NCBI GenBank assembly: GCA_017882245.1
Contig: JADGPV010000001.1
Span: forward strand, 1 to 7,874
DNA length: 7,874 bases
Direction: 5' to 3'
DNA from: Bacteroidales bacterium
GTDB lineage: Bacteria; Bacteroidota; Bacteroidia; Bacteroidales; VadinHA17
The position numbers and the translations under genes are program-made. The notes beneath the pieces are model-generated. The model did not search any database. It saw only the letters and a list, made by a program, of their open reading frames with translations, and was not told where the DNA came from. Within the stretch, counting starts at the first letter, position 1. Each line of letters starts with the position of its first letter. Of the stretch, positions 1 through 6,407 are shown in pieces.

Positions 1-1
1 A

Positions 2-232
2 GAGCATGAAAAACTGAGAGAGCTGGCAGCGGATCTTAAAAATGAACTGTCAGAAGTCAAAAGACAGCTGGCGGAAAAAAATGAAGAAGTAAAGGAGCTT
101 CAGACAAGATATGAAAGAGCGAAGTTCTCGGGGGCAGTCCTCGGGAACGGAGACGATGCCGCGAAGGCAAGGAAGAGAGTGAGTGAACTTGTGCGGGAGA
201 TAGATAAATGTATTGCTCTTTTAGACAGATAA
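2..232 (+). CDS. Coiled-coil protein upstream of zapA (C-terminal part)
   Basis: This is the last 76 codons of a gene whose start lies before the window; it is open in frame from base 2 and stops at TAA 230-232. The visible part is a charged, heptad-like helix (about residues 1-41, rich in E, K, L and Q), then a short Gly/Asp/Ala linker, then a second helix ending LVREIDKCIALLDR. That ending matches, as I recall it, a conserved tail of small Bacteroidota proteins encoded directly before zapA. Only 10 bases separate its stop from the zapA ATG, so the two are almost certainly co-transcribed. By position and shape it could be a ZapA partner with a ZapB-like role at the division ring, but that is inference; no enzymatic motif is visible. 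The reading frame is certain, the function is not. Confidence 0.8.
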   Translation, partial: EHEKLRELAADLKNELSEVKRQLAEKNEEVKELQTRYERAKFSGAVLGNGDDAAKARKRVSELVREIDKCIALLDR

Positions 233-242
233 TTATATAGCA

Positions 243-533
243 ATGGATGATAAGCTTTCGATCCGGGTTAATGTGGCCGACAGGTATTATCCGTTGAAGG
301 TTGAAAGTGAAAATGAAGAACGTATCCGGAAAGCAGCCCGGCTGATCAATGAAAAAGTGTTGCAGTATAAGCAGCGCTATGTTGACAAGGACATACAGGA
401 TTTTCTGGCGATGGCTGCCCTCCAGTACGTTATCAGGCTCATAGAGATAGAGGATAAAGAGGAAGATTCAACAGTGGAAGAAGGATTGAAGGAGTTGTGT
501 GAAAAAATCGACCTCTGTCTGTCAAAAAGATAA
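243..533 (+). CDS. zapA: Cell division protein ZapA
   Basis: ZapA is a small cytoplasmic protein that binds FtsZ, cross-links its protofilaments and stabilises the Z-ring. The 96-residue product has the usual family length (about 100). Residues 1-20 carry the N-terminal beta-strand start with the typical 'I.V...YPLKV' pattern; residues 24-45 hold the 'E.IRKAARLINEKV' helix; residues 49-70 hold the 'DKDIQDFLAMAALQYV' segment, which fits the family's D..-ALNLA-like position; the rest is an acidic coiled-coil tail expected to form the dimer or tetramer. It follows a coiled-coil gene by 10 bases and is followed by a probable 6S RNA and rny. zapA next to the 6S RNA gene is also the arrangement in enterobacteria. 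There is no Shine-Dalgarno sequence, as is usual in this phylum. I am confident of the family. Confidence 0.93.
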   Translation: MDDKLSIRVNVADRYYPLKVESENEERIRKAARLINEKVLQYKQRYVDKDIQDFLAMAALQYVIRLIEIEDKEEDSTVEEGLKELCEKIDLCLSKR

Positions 534-593
534 ATACGCGTTCTTTGTAAATAGCAGGATATTGCCCGCATTGTTTCTCTATTCATTTTGAAA

Positions 594-734
594 ACTCAAC
601 AATTTGTACTTTGGAGTTGGTCTTGGATTGTCAAGGACAGGCCGCAGCCCGATTTTTCGGGATCACGCTGAGGCGTGACGGTGGAAGTTCAAGGTAATTC
701 GGCCGCTTCAGCCATGTAGATATGGGGTTTTTTT
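594..734 (+). ncRNA. ssrS: Probable 6S RNA (or another structured RNA) between zapA and rny
   Basis: The 250 bases between zapA and rny hold no convincing gene but do hold RNA-like structure. Seen directly: a perfect hairpin CCCGA/TCGGG at 648-661 with a T4 loop; a second perfect hairpin TCACGC/GCGTGA at 663-678 with loop TGAG; CCGC 642-645 able to pair with GTGG 681-684; and CTTGGATT 622-629 able to pair with AGTTCAAG 686-693 (two G-U pairs). Together they make a stem with an asymmetric bulge leading to two side-by-side hairpins. A T7 run (728-734) after a short stem gives a plausible 3' end. From memory, Bacteroidales genomes carry 6S RNA at this zapA-rny position. 6S RNA binds RNA polymerase holoenzyme and mimics an open promoter. 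A weak promoter (ATTG 561-564, TCATTTTG 583-590) would start the RNA near 594. Ends are approximate. It could instead be a long rny leader or an unrelated sRNA. Confidence 0.5.
712..734 (+). terminator. Possible intrinsic terminator of the zapA-rny intergenic RNA
   Basis: CCAT (712-715) pairs with ATGG (722-725) around a six-base loop, followed by GG and seven T (728-734). The stem is short, so termination may depend on the upstream RNA fold or be partial. A second G3T7 tract follows at 755-764. Confidence 0.4.
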
Positions 735-745
735 AAAAGTTGGAG

Positions 746-753
746 AAACTTTG
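746..753 (+). promoter_or_regulatory. Possible -7 box for rny
   Basis: AAACTTTG matches the Bacteroidota -7 consensus TAnnTTTG at five of six fixed positions and would give a leader of about 25 bases before the rny ATG at 784. No good -33 TTTG is found about 21 bases upstream, so the call is weak. The same bases form the right arm of an AAAGTT/AACTTT hairpin (736-752), so the site could equally belong to a terminator-like element. Confidence 0.27.
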
Positions 754-783
754 CGGGTTTTTTTATAAATAAACTTAAACTTT

Positions 784-2340
784 ATGATTTCAGTAGCTAT
801 ATCACCAGGATTTGGCATCGCTATCGGCGGGGCGGCCTTCATCGCAGGAACAGTACTGTCATACTATCTGTGGCAGGTTGTACTGCGGAACAGAAGAAAA
901 AAGATCATCTCTGAAGCTGAGGCTGAAGCAGAAGTGATCAAAAAAGAGAAAATACTTCAGGCAAAAGAGCGCTTTCTGCAGCTTAAGGCTGAGCATGAAA
1001 AGGTCATCAATGATAAGAATAACCGCACCAATCAGGCAGAAAACAGAATAAAGCAGAAAGAACTTGCCTTGTCACAGAAATTGGAAGAGACACAGCGGAG
1101 AAAAAATGAGGCCGATGCAATCAGGGACAGCCTGACCCAGCAGTTGGAACTACTTGACAAGAAATCGGAGGAGGTCTCCAAGCTCCACCGCCAGCAGGTT
1201 GAACAGCTTGAAGCTATCTCGGGACTGTCAGCTGACAATGCAAAGAACCAGCTGATGGAATCACTCAAGGAGGAGGCCCGCACCGGTGCAATGTCTTATA
1301 TTAATGAGATCCTTGATGATGCGAAGATGACCGCCACCAAGGAAGCTAAGCGGGTGGTTGTGATGGCCATCCAGCGTGTCGCTGCAGAGACAGCCATTGA
1401 AAATGCCGTGACAGTCTTCCATATTGACTCTGATGAGATCAAGGGCCGCATCATCGGCAGGGAAGGCCGTAACATCAGAGCTCTTGAGGCAGCAACAGGC
1501 ATTGAGATAATTGTTGATGACACCCCTGAGGCCATCGTGCTCTCAGGCTTTGACCCCGTACGCCGTGAGATAGCCCGTCTGTCACTGCATCAACTTGTGA
1601 CTGACGGAAGGATCCATCCCGCTCGTATTGAAGAGATAGTGGAGAAGACGCGCAAACAGGTGGAAGAAGAGATTATAGAGATCGGAAAGCGCACGACAAT
1701 CGACCTTGGAATCCATGGCCTTCATCCTGAGCTTATCAGACTCGTGGGTAAGATGAAATACCGGTCATCATACGGCCAGAACCTTCTGCAGCATTCACGG
1801 GAGGTCGCCAACCTGTGTTCAGTTATGGCTTCCGAGCTTGGACTGAACCCGAAGCTGGCAAAGAGAGCGGGACTGCTGCATGACATAGGCAAAGTGCCTG
1901 ATGATGAGCCTGAGCTTCCGCACGCAATCCTTGGCATGAAGCTGGCCGAGAAATACAAGGAAAAGCCTGAGGTTATCAATGCCATCGGGGCACACCACGA
2001 TGAGACCGAAATGACAACCCTTATAGCTCCCATTGTACAGGTTTGCGATGCCATTTCCGGAGCACGTCCCGGAGCAAGACGCGAGGTAATTGAATCATAC
2101 ATCAAAAGGCTTAATGAACTCGAATCACTTGCCCTTACTTATCCCGGTGTGACGAAAACCTATGCCATACAGGCAGGGAGAGAGCTGAGGGTGATTGTGG
2201 GTGCCGATAAAGTGTCAGACAAGGATACTGAAAATCTCTCGTTTGAAATTGCGCAGAAGATACAGAATGAAATGACTTATCCCGGACAGATAAAGATCAC
2301 CGTAATCAGGGAGACAAGAGCTGTAAACTACGCAAAATGA
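784..2340 (+). CDS. rny: Ribonuclease Y
   Basis: RNase Y is a membrane-anchored endoribonuclease that starts mRNA decay by cutting single-stranded, AU-rich RNA. The 518-residue product has the family's length (about 520) and full domain order: an N-terminal membrane helix (about 8-35, followed by RNRRKK); a long charged coiled coil (about 40-200, with the typical EAEAEAEVIKKEK start); a KH RNA-binding domain with the GRIIGREGRN signature at 221-230; and an HD metal-dependent catalytic domain with H337, the HDIGK motif at 366-370, HH at 404-405 and D422 as likely metal ligands, followed by SGARPGARRE. All catalytic positions are intact. The ATG at 784 leaves the membrane helix complete, and no better start lies close by. 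It is probably transcribed from a promoter after the intergenic RNA, or by read-through from zapA. The next gene overlaps its stop by four bases, so translation may be coupled. Confidence 0.97.
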   Translation: MISVAISPGFGIAIGGAAFIAGTVLSYYLWQVVLRNRRKKIISEAEAEAEVIKKEKILQAKERFLQLKAEHEKVINDKNNRTNQAENRIKQKELALSQKLEETQRRKNEADAIRDSLTQQLELLDKKSEEVSKLHRQQVEQLEAISGLSADNAKNQLMESLKEEARTGAMSYINEILDDAKMTATKEAKRVVVMAIQRVAAETAIENAVTVFHIDSDEIKGRIIGREGRNIRALEAATGIEIIVDDTPEAIVLSGFDPVRREIARLSLHQLVTDGRIHPARIEEIVEKTRKQVEEEIIEIGKRTTIDLGIHGLHPELIRLVGKMKYRSSYGQNLLQHSREVANLCSVMASELGLNPKLAKRAGLLHDIGKVPDDEPELPHAILGMKLAEKYKEKPEVINAIGAHHDETEMTTLIAPIVQVCDAISGARPGARREVIESYIKRLNELESLALTYPGVTKTYAIQAGRELRVIVGADKVSDKDTENLSFEIAQKIQNEMTYPGQIKITVIRETRAVNYAK

Positions 2341-3497
2341 GGAAACTTAATGTACTTAATATCGTCGGCGCAAGGCCCCAGATAATAAAAGCTTCAGCCA
2401 TAAGCCGTGCAATTGCCACCCAGTTTGCGGACGAGATAAATGAAATAATCGTTCATACCGGTCAGCACTACGACCGTGAGCTATCAGAGGTTTTCTTCGA
2501 TGAGCTCGAGATAAGGAAGCCGGACCACAACCTTCAGGTAGGATCAGGCAGGCATGGCCGTCAGACAGGACTTATACTGGAGCGTATTGAAGAGGTGATC
2601 ATGAATGAGAAGCCTGACTGCGTAATCATTTACGGTGACACCAATTCAACTCTTGCTGCCGCCCTGGCTGCCGCCAAGCAGCACTATCCGGTAGTTCATA
2701 TCGAAGCAGGCATGCGGTCGTTCAATAAGACAATGCCTGAAGAACTCAACCGTATTACAGCTGACCATGCATCGACACTGCTCTTTGCCTCAACAAATAC
2801 CGCCTTCAAGAATTTAATGACAGAAGGATTCCGTCCCGAGAACGTGGCGCCATATAATATCAATAACCCCAGGATATTCCTGACAGGAGATATAATGTAC
2901 GACAACAGCCTCTTCTATGCTGACCTGGCAGACCGGAAGAAGCAGGATTTCCTCAGTAATATGGGGCTTACCGAGGACCAGTTCGTTCTTGTCACCATAC
3001 ACCGTGATATGAACACCGACGATCTGGGGCGGCTGACGGCAATCTTCAATACCCTGATTGACCTGGCTGACAGCAACCAGATGGTAATGGTTATGCCCCT
3101 CCACCCCAGAACAATTATAGCTCTGCGGAACAAAGCCCCGGAGCTCTATGAGAGACTGACAGGAAATAACCTGATCAGGGTCATAAGCCCGGTATCGTTC
3201 CTTGAGATGATCCTTCTTGAAAAAAAGGCAAGGATGGTCATCACAGACTCAGGAGGTGTACAGAAAGAGAGCCATTTTTTTTCAAAGCCATGTATTGTAC
3301 TGAGAAAAGAAACAGAGTGGGTCGAGCTTGTAAAAAACGGCACTGTAAAGCTTGCTGATGCTGATCCCGTAAGGATTGCCGAAGCGTGGGAATACTTCTT
3401 GCATAATAAGGAATTGCTGCAGTACCCCGGCTTCTACGGCGACGGTAAGGCTGCAATCACTATTCTGAAAGAGATAACCGAGGTCTTCAGGAGCTGA
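2337..3497 (+). CDS. wecB: Non-hydrolysing UDP-N-acetylglucosamine 2-epimerase family protein
   Basis: The family (COG0381; WecB/MnaA/WbpI) interconverts UDP-GlcNAc and UDP-ManNAc, or related UDP-diacetamido sugars, in the cytoplasm to supply precursors for surface polysaccharides. The 386-residue product is full length with two Rossmann halves (GT-B fold). Visible motifs: GARPQ 11-15, HTGQHYD 40-46, GDTNST 100-105, HIEAG 121-125, PEELNR 134-139, HR 222-223, HPR 256-258, TDSGGVQKES 303-312 and RKETEW 323-328. D101, E123, E135 and H222 fall where E. coli WecB has its catalytic D95, E117, E131 and H213. The opening GARPQxIKA and the HTGQHYD...VFFDELEIRKPD stretch resemble, as I recall, the WbpI-like branch more than classical WecB (GTRPEAIK), so the true substrate may be a UDP-diacetamido sugar. 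It starts inside the rny stop (ATGA) and ends 11 bases into the 3' end of the opposite gene. Confidence 0.88.
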   Translation: MRKLNVLNIVGARPQIIKASAISRAIATQFADEINEIIVHTGQHYDRELSEVFFDELEIRKPDHNLQVGSGRHGRQTGLILERIEEVIMNEKPDCVIIYGDTNSTLAAALAAAKQHYPVVHIEAGMRSFNKTMPEELNRITADHASTLLFASTNTAFKNLMTEGFRPENVAPYNINNPRIFLTGDIMYDNSLFYADLADRKKQDFLSNMGLTEDQFVLVTIHRDMNTDDLGRLTAIFNTLIDLADSNQMVMVMPLHPRTIIALRNKAPELYERLTGNNLIRVISPVSFLEMILLEKKARMVITDSGGVQKESHFFSKPCIVLRKETEWVELVKNGTVKLADADPVRIAEAWEYFLHNKELLQYPGFYGDGKAAITILKEITEVFRS

Positions 3498-4350
3498 GTG
3501 CATCAAGCACCTGCTGAACGAGTGTTTTCATAGCCGGCTTGTAATCGGAAAGAAATTTTCCTGTCACCCTGTTGCCGATCACTACACAAACCGTGAGAGC
3601 CTTATGATTTAGAAGCTTGGCGAGCCCATAAATCGCAGAACTTTCCATTTCATAATTGGTAATAGATTCTCCTCTGAACCTGAAAGTCCTTATATTTTCA
3701 TTCAACTCACTGTCAAACGGCTCAAGCCTGAGTTTGCGGCCCTGAGGGCCATAAAATCCCGGTGATGAAATTGTGATGCCTTTCCGCATGCCGGAAGCCA
3801 CCCTCTCCAGGAGGGCAGGGTCAGCATCCACAACATAAGGATAGGGTAATGTGTCAGGCCATTCAAGGTGACTGGCAAGAGCATCAGCAAACATGTGGTC
3901 AAGGCACCATTCATATCCTTCATAGAAATGAAGCACTCCGTCGAATCCCACTGCTTTGCCCGTGGCGATAAATGATCCGGCAGGTATGTCCTCCTGAAGT
4001 CCCCCTGCAGTGCCTATTCTGACAAATGACAATGAGCGTGGCTCATCAACGACAACTCCGGAAGCAAGGTCAATATTGACGAGAGCATCGAGCTCATTCA
4101 TTACTATATCGATATTATCAGTGCCAATTCCTGAAGATATAACAGTTATTTCCAGGTCGTGATATCTTCCGGTAACAGTACTGAACTCCCTGTTGCTCTT
4201 CCTGACACGCACCGAGTCGAGCATCTGGCCTATCATTTCAACCCTGCCGGGATCACCGACGATGATTATATTTTCTGCAATGTCACCTGGCAGAAGATGG
4301 AGGTGAAATATCGACCCGTCAGGGTTTATGATCAGTTCAGTTTGTTTCAT
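3487..4350 (-). CDS. udp: Uridine phosphorylase-type nucleoside phosphorylase
   Basis: This NP-I family enzyme (PNP_UDP_1) splits a nucleoside with phosphate into base and ribose-1-phosphate in pyrimidine salvage. With the ATG at 4348-4350 the product is 287 residues. Motifs: GDPGR 32-36 (phosphate-binding loop), SSGIGTDN 72-79, RIGTAGG 111-117 (phosphate and ribose contacts), FYGPQGR 199-205, and NYEMESSAIY 232-241 (ribose-binding E-M-E). F199, Q203 and R205 have the same spacing as F162, Q166 and R168 of E. coli Udp, which bind uracil, so uridine is the best guess; a broader substrate range is possible. It is somewhat longer than E. coli Udp (253). The frame stays open upstream to 4470, but that extension is low in conservation signals and covers a perfect -7 box, so I reject it. 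The gene overlaps wecB tail to tail by 11 bases and diverges from the DUF4293 gene. Confidence 0.85.
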   Translation of the reverse strand: MKQTELIINPDGSIFHLHLLPGDIAENIIIVGDPGRVEMIGQMLDSVRVRKSNREFSTVTGRYHDLEITVISSGIGTDNIDIVMNELDALVNIDLASGVVVDEPRSLSFVRIGTAGGLQEDIPAGSFIATGKAVGFDGVLHFYEGYEWCLDHMFADALASHLEWPDTLPYPYVVDADPALLERVASGMRKGITISSPGFYGPQGRKLRLEPFDSELNENIRTFRFRGESITNYEMESSAIYGLAKLLNHKALTVCVVIGNRVTGKFLSDYKPAMKTLVQQVLDALSS

Positions 4351-4368
4351 AACAATATTAATAAGCTG

Positions 4369-4376
4369 CAAAAATA
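4369..4376 (-). promoter_or_regulatory. Candidate -7 box of the udp promoter
   Basis: Read on the - strand the bases are TATTTTTG, a full match to the Bacteroidota -7 consensus TAnnTTTG. It lies 18 bases before the udp ATG, giving a short leader of roughly 15 bases. I see no TTTG at the expected -33 place (around 4396-4400), so the promoter may rely on an activator or be weak. Its position favours the ATG at 4350 over upstream starts. Confidence 0.5.
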
Positions 4377-4427
4377 TAAAAAATGCGATATTTTCGGAGG
4401 GTGATGTTATCATAAATGATGCCTGGG

Positions 4428-4511
4428 AGAATTTCACTGATATTCTGTCAATGCCGCAGACCAACAGCATTTCTTTGAAAATTTTATATTACCTTGACTA
4501 TCAGAATTTCA
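4428..4511. promoter_or_regulatory. Imperfect palindrome with a third half-site in the udp/DUF4293 divergent region
   Basis: AGAATTTCA-C-TGATATTCT at 4428-4446 is a 19-bp palindrome with one mismatch in nine arm positions (T4433 against T4441). The left half, AGAATTTCA, recurs exactly at 4503-4511, 35 bases before the DUF4293 ATG. The layout resembles an operator for a dimeric regulator placed about 60 bases upstream of the udp -7 box. No regulator gene is in the window. It could instead be chance in an A/T-rich spacer. Confidence 0.3.
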
Positions 4512-4546
4512 GAAAGTTATTTTCATCTAAATAGCTAAAATTTAAT

Positions 4547-5002
4547 ATGATACAAAGGATTCAGACTTTATTTCTATTTGCCGTTCTTGTTCTTTCATCA
4601 CTTATGCTGACCGGTGATCTGATAAAGATGGATAACGGTACCGGTACAATGTTTACCATCAGTTTAAAAGGACTTGGAGAAGCAGGAGGGGATACTGTTC
4701 AGAGTCTCTGGCCGCTTTCCTTGATCTTAGTGGTTGTTCCGCTGCTGACTCTTGCGGCAATTTTTCTGTATAAAAAGAGGTCGTTGCAGATGAAGATGAC
4801 ATTGCTGGTATTGCTGTTGTCACTCGGCGTTCTGATCCTTGGAGCTTTTTACGTCATCATGTTCGACCGCAAGATAGATGTGACAGTTATCTGGAAGATA
4901 AAGGTGATCTTCCCGCTCATCTCTGCCATTCTGGCTTGGATGGCCTACCGCTCCATCCTTAAGGATGACCTTAAGGTCAGGTCATACGATCGCCTCAGAT
5001 AA
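4547..5002 (+). CDS. DUF4293 family integral membrane protein
   Basis: This 151-residue protein belongs to a Bacteroidota-restricted family of unknown function. It is recognised by the start MIQRIQTLFLF, the four-helix layout and the end KVRSYDRLR. Predicted membrane segments: about 5-22, 53-75, 83-104 and 117-135, with a polar loop at 23-52 after the first helix and a basic stretch KKRS at 76-79. With four helices both ends should be on the same side, probably the cytoplasm. No catalytic motif is visible and I assign no function. The ATG at 4547 gives the expected family start. It stands alone on the + strand: udp diverges from it across 196 bases, and pyrI converges on it with an 8-base overlap at the 3' ends. 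A weak promoter (CTTG 4493-4496, TTATTTTC 4517-4524) may serve it. Confidence 0.87.
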   Translation: MIQRIQTLFLFAVLVLSSLMLTGDLIKMDNGTGTMFTISLKGLGEAGGDTVQSLWPLSLILVVVPLLTLAAIFLYKKRSLQMKMTLLVLLLSLGVLILGAFYVIMFDRKIDVTVIWKIKVIFPLISAILAWMAYRSILKDDLKVRSYDRLR

Positions 5003-5462
5003 TTTCCAGTCGCTCCTGGTCTGTGATCTTTTCACAGTAGTGGCATTTGAGGGCTAAAGGTTTTTTTGAGACAACCTTAAACCGTGTAGTCACCTTTTCA
5101 AAATTGGTTATGCACTTGGGATTCATGCACTTGGCTATGGCGGTGATATTGTCAGGGACAGATACCACACGCTTTTCCACCACCTGGTAATCTTTTATGA
5201 TATTCAGTTTTGCGTTGGGTGCCACAAGAGCTATGCGGTTAATATCGTCATCCTCGAAAAATTTCCCGGCTATCTTGATAATCGCCTTCCTGCCGTCAGT
5301 TTTGCTTTCAAGATTGGTGCCGAAGGTGATCTGATTTTTTATTTTGTCGAGTCCCAGGATCTTTATGACCTTGAAGAGAGTTACGGCCGGTATATGATCA
5401 ATAACTGTCCCGCTCTCAATTGCACTCACAAGCAGCTGTTTGGGATCACTTATGTTCTTCAT
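4995..5462 (-). CDS. pyrI: Aspartate carbamoyltransferase regulatory subunit
   Basis: PyrI binds CTP, UTP or ATP and tunes the activity of the catalytic subunit PyrB in the cytoplasmic ATCase complex (in E. coli two catalytic trimers and three regulatory dimers). The 155-residue product matches the family length (E. coli 153). The N-terminal allosteric domain (about 1-100) contains IESGTVIDHIPA with D22-H23, matching E. coli D19-H20; K59/K63 and K97 lie where nucleotide-binding lysines are expected. The C-terminal zinc domain keeps all four cysteines: C112, C117, C140 and C143 (C-X4-C and C-X2-C), which hold the contact to PyrB. It begins six bases after the pyrB stop; the junction reads TAAGGAGCCATG, with an AAGGAG sequence only two bases from the ATG, closer than a working Shine-Dalgarno. 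Translation is probably coupled to pyrB. The 3' end overlaps the DUF4293 gene by eight bases. Confidence 0.97.
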   Translation of the reverse strand: MKNISDPKQLLVSAIESGTVIDHIPAVTLFKVIKILGLDKIKNQITFGTNLESKTDGRKAIIKIAGKFFEDDDINRIALVAPNAKLNIIKDYQVVEKRVVSVPDNITAIAKCMNPKCITNFEKVTTRFKVVSKKPLALKCHYCEKITDQERLEII

Positions 5463-5468
5463 GGCTCC

Positions 5469-6377
5469 TTATTTTAATCCAAGTAAAGTACAGATAATTG
5501 CCTGCCTGGTGTATACACCGTTGAGCGCCTGCTCGAAGTAATAAGCTTTGGTGTTGGCATCGACATCAGGATTAATCTCGTTCACACGTGGCAGGGGATG
5601 CAGTATCTTCATTCCCGGCCTGGTATCGGCAAGCATATGATCATGCAGTACGTAGGCATTCTTAACCTTCTCGTATTCTATCGGATCAGAGAAACGCTCT
5701 TTCTGCACACGGGTCATATAAATAATGTCAGCCTGGTTGATCACCTCCTGAAGGTCGGCAGTCTCATGGTATTTCAGTCCCAGGTTATCAAGATAGAGTT
5801 TGTATTCGTCAGGCATCTTAAGCTCCTCCGGTGCTACAAAATTGAAAGAGGTGTTCCATCTCGACATTGCCATCAGCAGTGAGTGTACCGTGCGTCCGTA
5901 CTTCAGGTCGCCGACCATGCAAATATTGAGATGGTCAAGAGTTCCCTGCGTCTTAAGTATGGAATAGAGGTCGAGCAGGGTCTGCGTTGGATGCTGATTG
6001 GCCCCGTCACCTGCGTTTATAACTGGCACGGTTGATATTTCGCTTGCATACCGTGCACTGCCCTCAATAGGATGACGCATGACTATCAGATCAACGTAGT
6101 TGTTCACTGTTCTGATAGTGTCATTTAGTGTCTCTCCCTTGCTGACACTAGAGGTCGAGGAGTCAGCAAAGCCGATGACTTTTCCCCCAAGCTTGTTGAC
6201 GGCACTTTCAAAACTGAGACGGGTTCGCGTTGACGGCTCGAAGAAGAGGGTAGCAACAACCTTGCCGTTCAGGATATCCTGTACTGGTTTTTTTTCAAAC
6301 TCAGCGGCAAGCTTCAGAATCTTTTTGATCTCCTCGGTGGAAAGATCATCAATTGAGACTAAGCTCCTGGTTTTCAT
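5469..6377 (-). CDS. pyrB: Aspartate carbamoyltransferase catalytic subunit
   Basis: PyrB joins carbamoyl phosphate and L-aspartate to N-carbamoyl-L-aspartate, the committed step of de novo pyrimidine synthesis. With the ATG at 6375-6377 the product is 302 residues, the usual length. The carbamoyl-phosphate motif FFEPSTRTRLSFE is at 45-57 (STRTR 49-53); the mobile-loop SKGE at 79-82; VMRHP 99-103; HPTQT 129-133; GRTVHS 161-166; the aspartate-binding TRVQKERF 222-229; and HPLPRVNEI 260-268. All expected active-site residues are present. A TTG at 6408-6410 would add 11 residues, but it sits inside the -7 promoter box and so upstream of the likely transcript start; MKTRSLVSIDDL also matches the start I recall for Bacteroides PyrB. 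It is the first gene of a pyrBI operon with its own promoter. The leader is under 30 bases, too short for an enterobacterial-type pyrBI attenuator. Confidence 0.98.
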   Translation of the reverse strand: MKTRSLVSIDDLSTEEIKKILKLAAEFEKKPVQDILNGKVVATLFFEPSTRTRLSFESAVNKLGGKVIGFADSSTSSVSKGETLNDTIRTVNNYVDLIVMRHPIEGSARYASEISTVPVINAGDGANQHPTQTLLDLYSILKTQGTLDHLNICMVGDLKYGRTVHSLLMAMSRWNTSFNFVAPEELKMPDEYKLYLDNLGLKYHETADLQEVINQADIIYMTRVQKERFSDPIEYEKVKNAYVLHDHMLADTRPGMKILHPLPRVNEINPDVDANTKAYYFEQALNGVYTRQAIICTLLGLK

Positions 6378-6407
6378 TAAGTTATGTTTTTTCTGCCTGA
6401 GATATGG

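Noticed and set aside
1032..2105. Several long - strand frames antisense to rny (83, 79 and 127 codons)
   Set aside because: Ser- and Arg-rich shadow translations of a strongly conserved gene; no family features.
4351..4470. N-terminal extension of the udp reading frame by 40 residues
   Set aside because: The extra residues show no family similarity, and a perfect -7 box (4376-4369) lies inside them; MKQTELIINPDG at 4350 is a natural start.
4328..4534. 68-codon + strand frame crossing the udp start and the spacer
   Set aside because: It overlaps the udp promoter and start on the other strand, has no recognisable domain, and its composition follows the A/T-rich spacer.
5463..5470. AAGGAG as a Shine-Dalgarno site for pyrI
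   Set aside because: Spacing to the ATG is only two bases and this phylum rarely uses such sites; coupling to pyrB translation is the simpler explanation.
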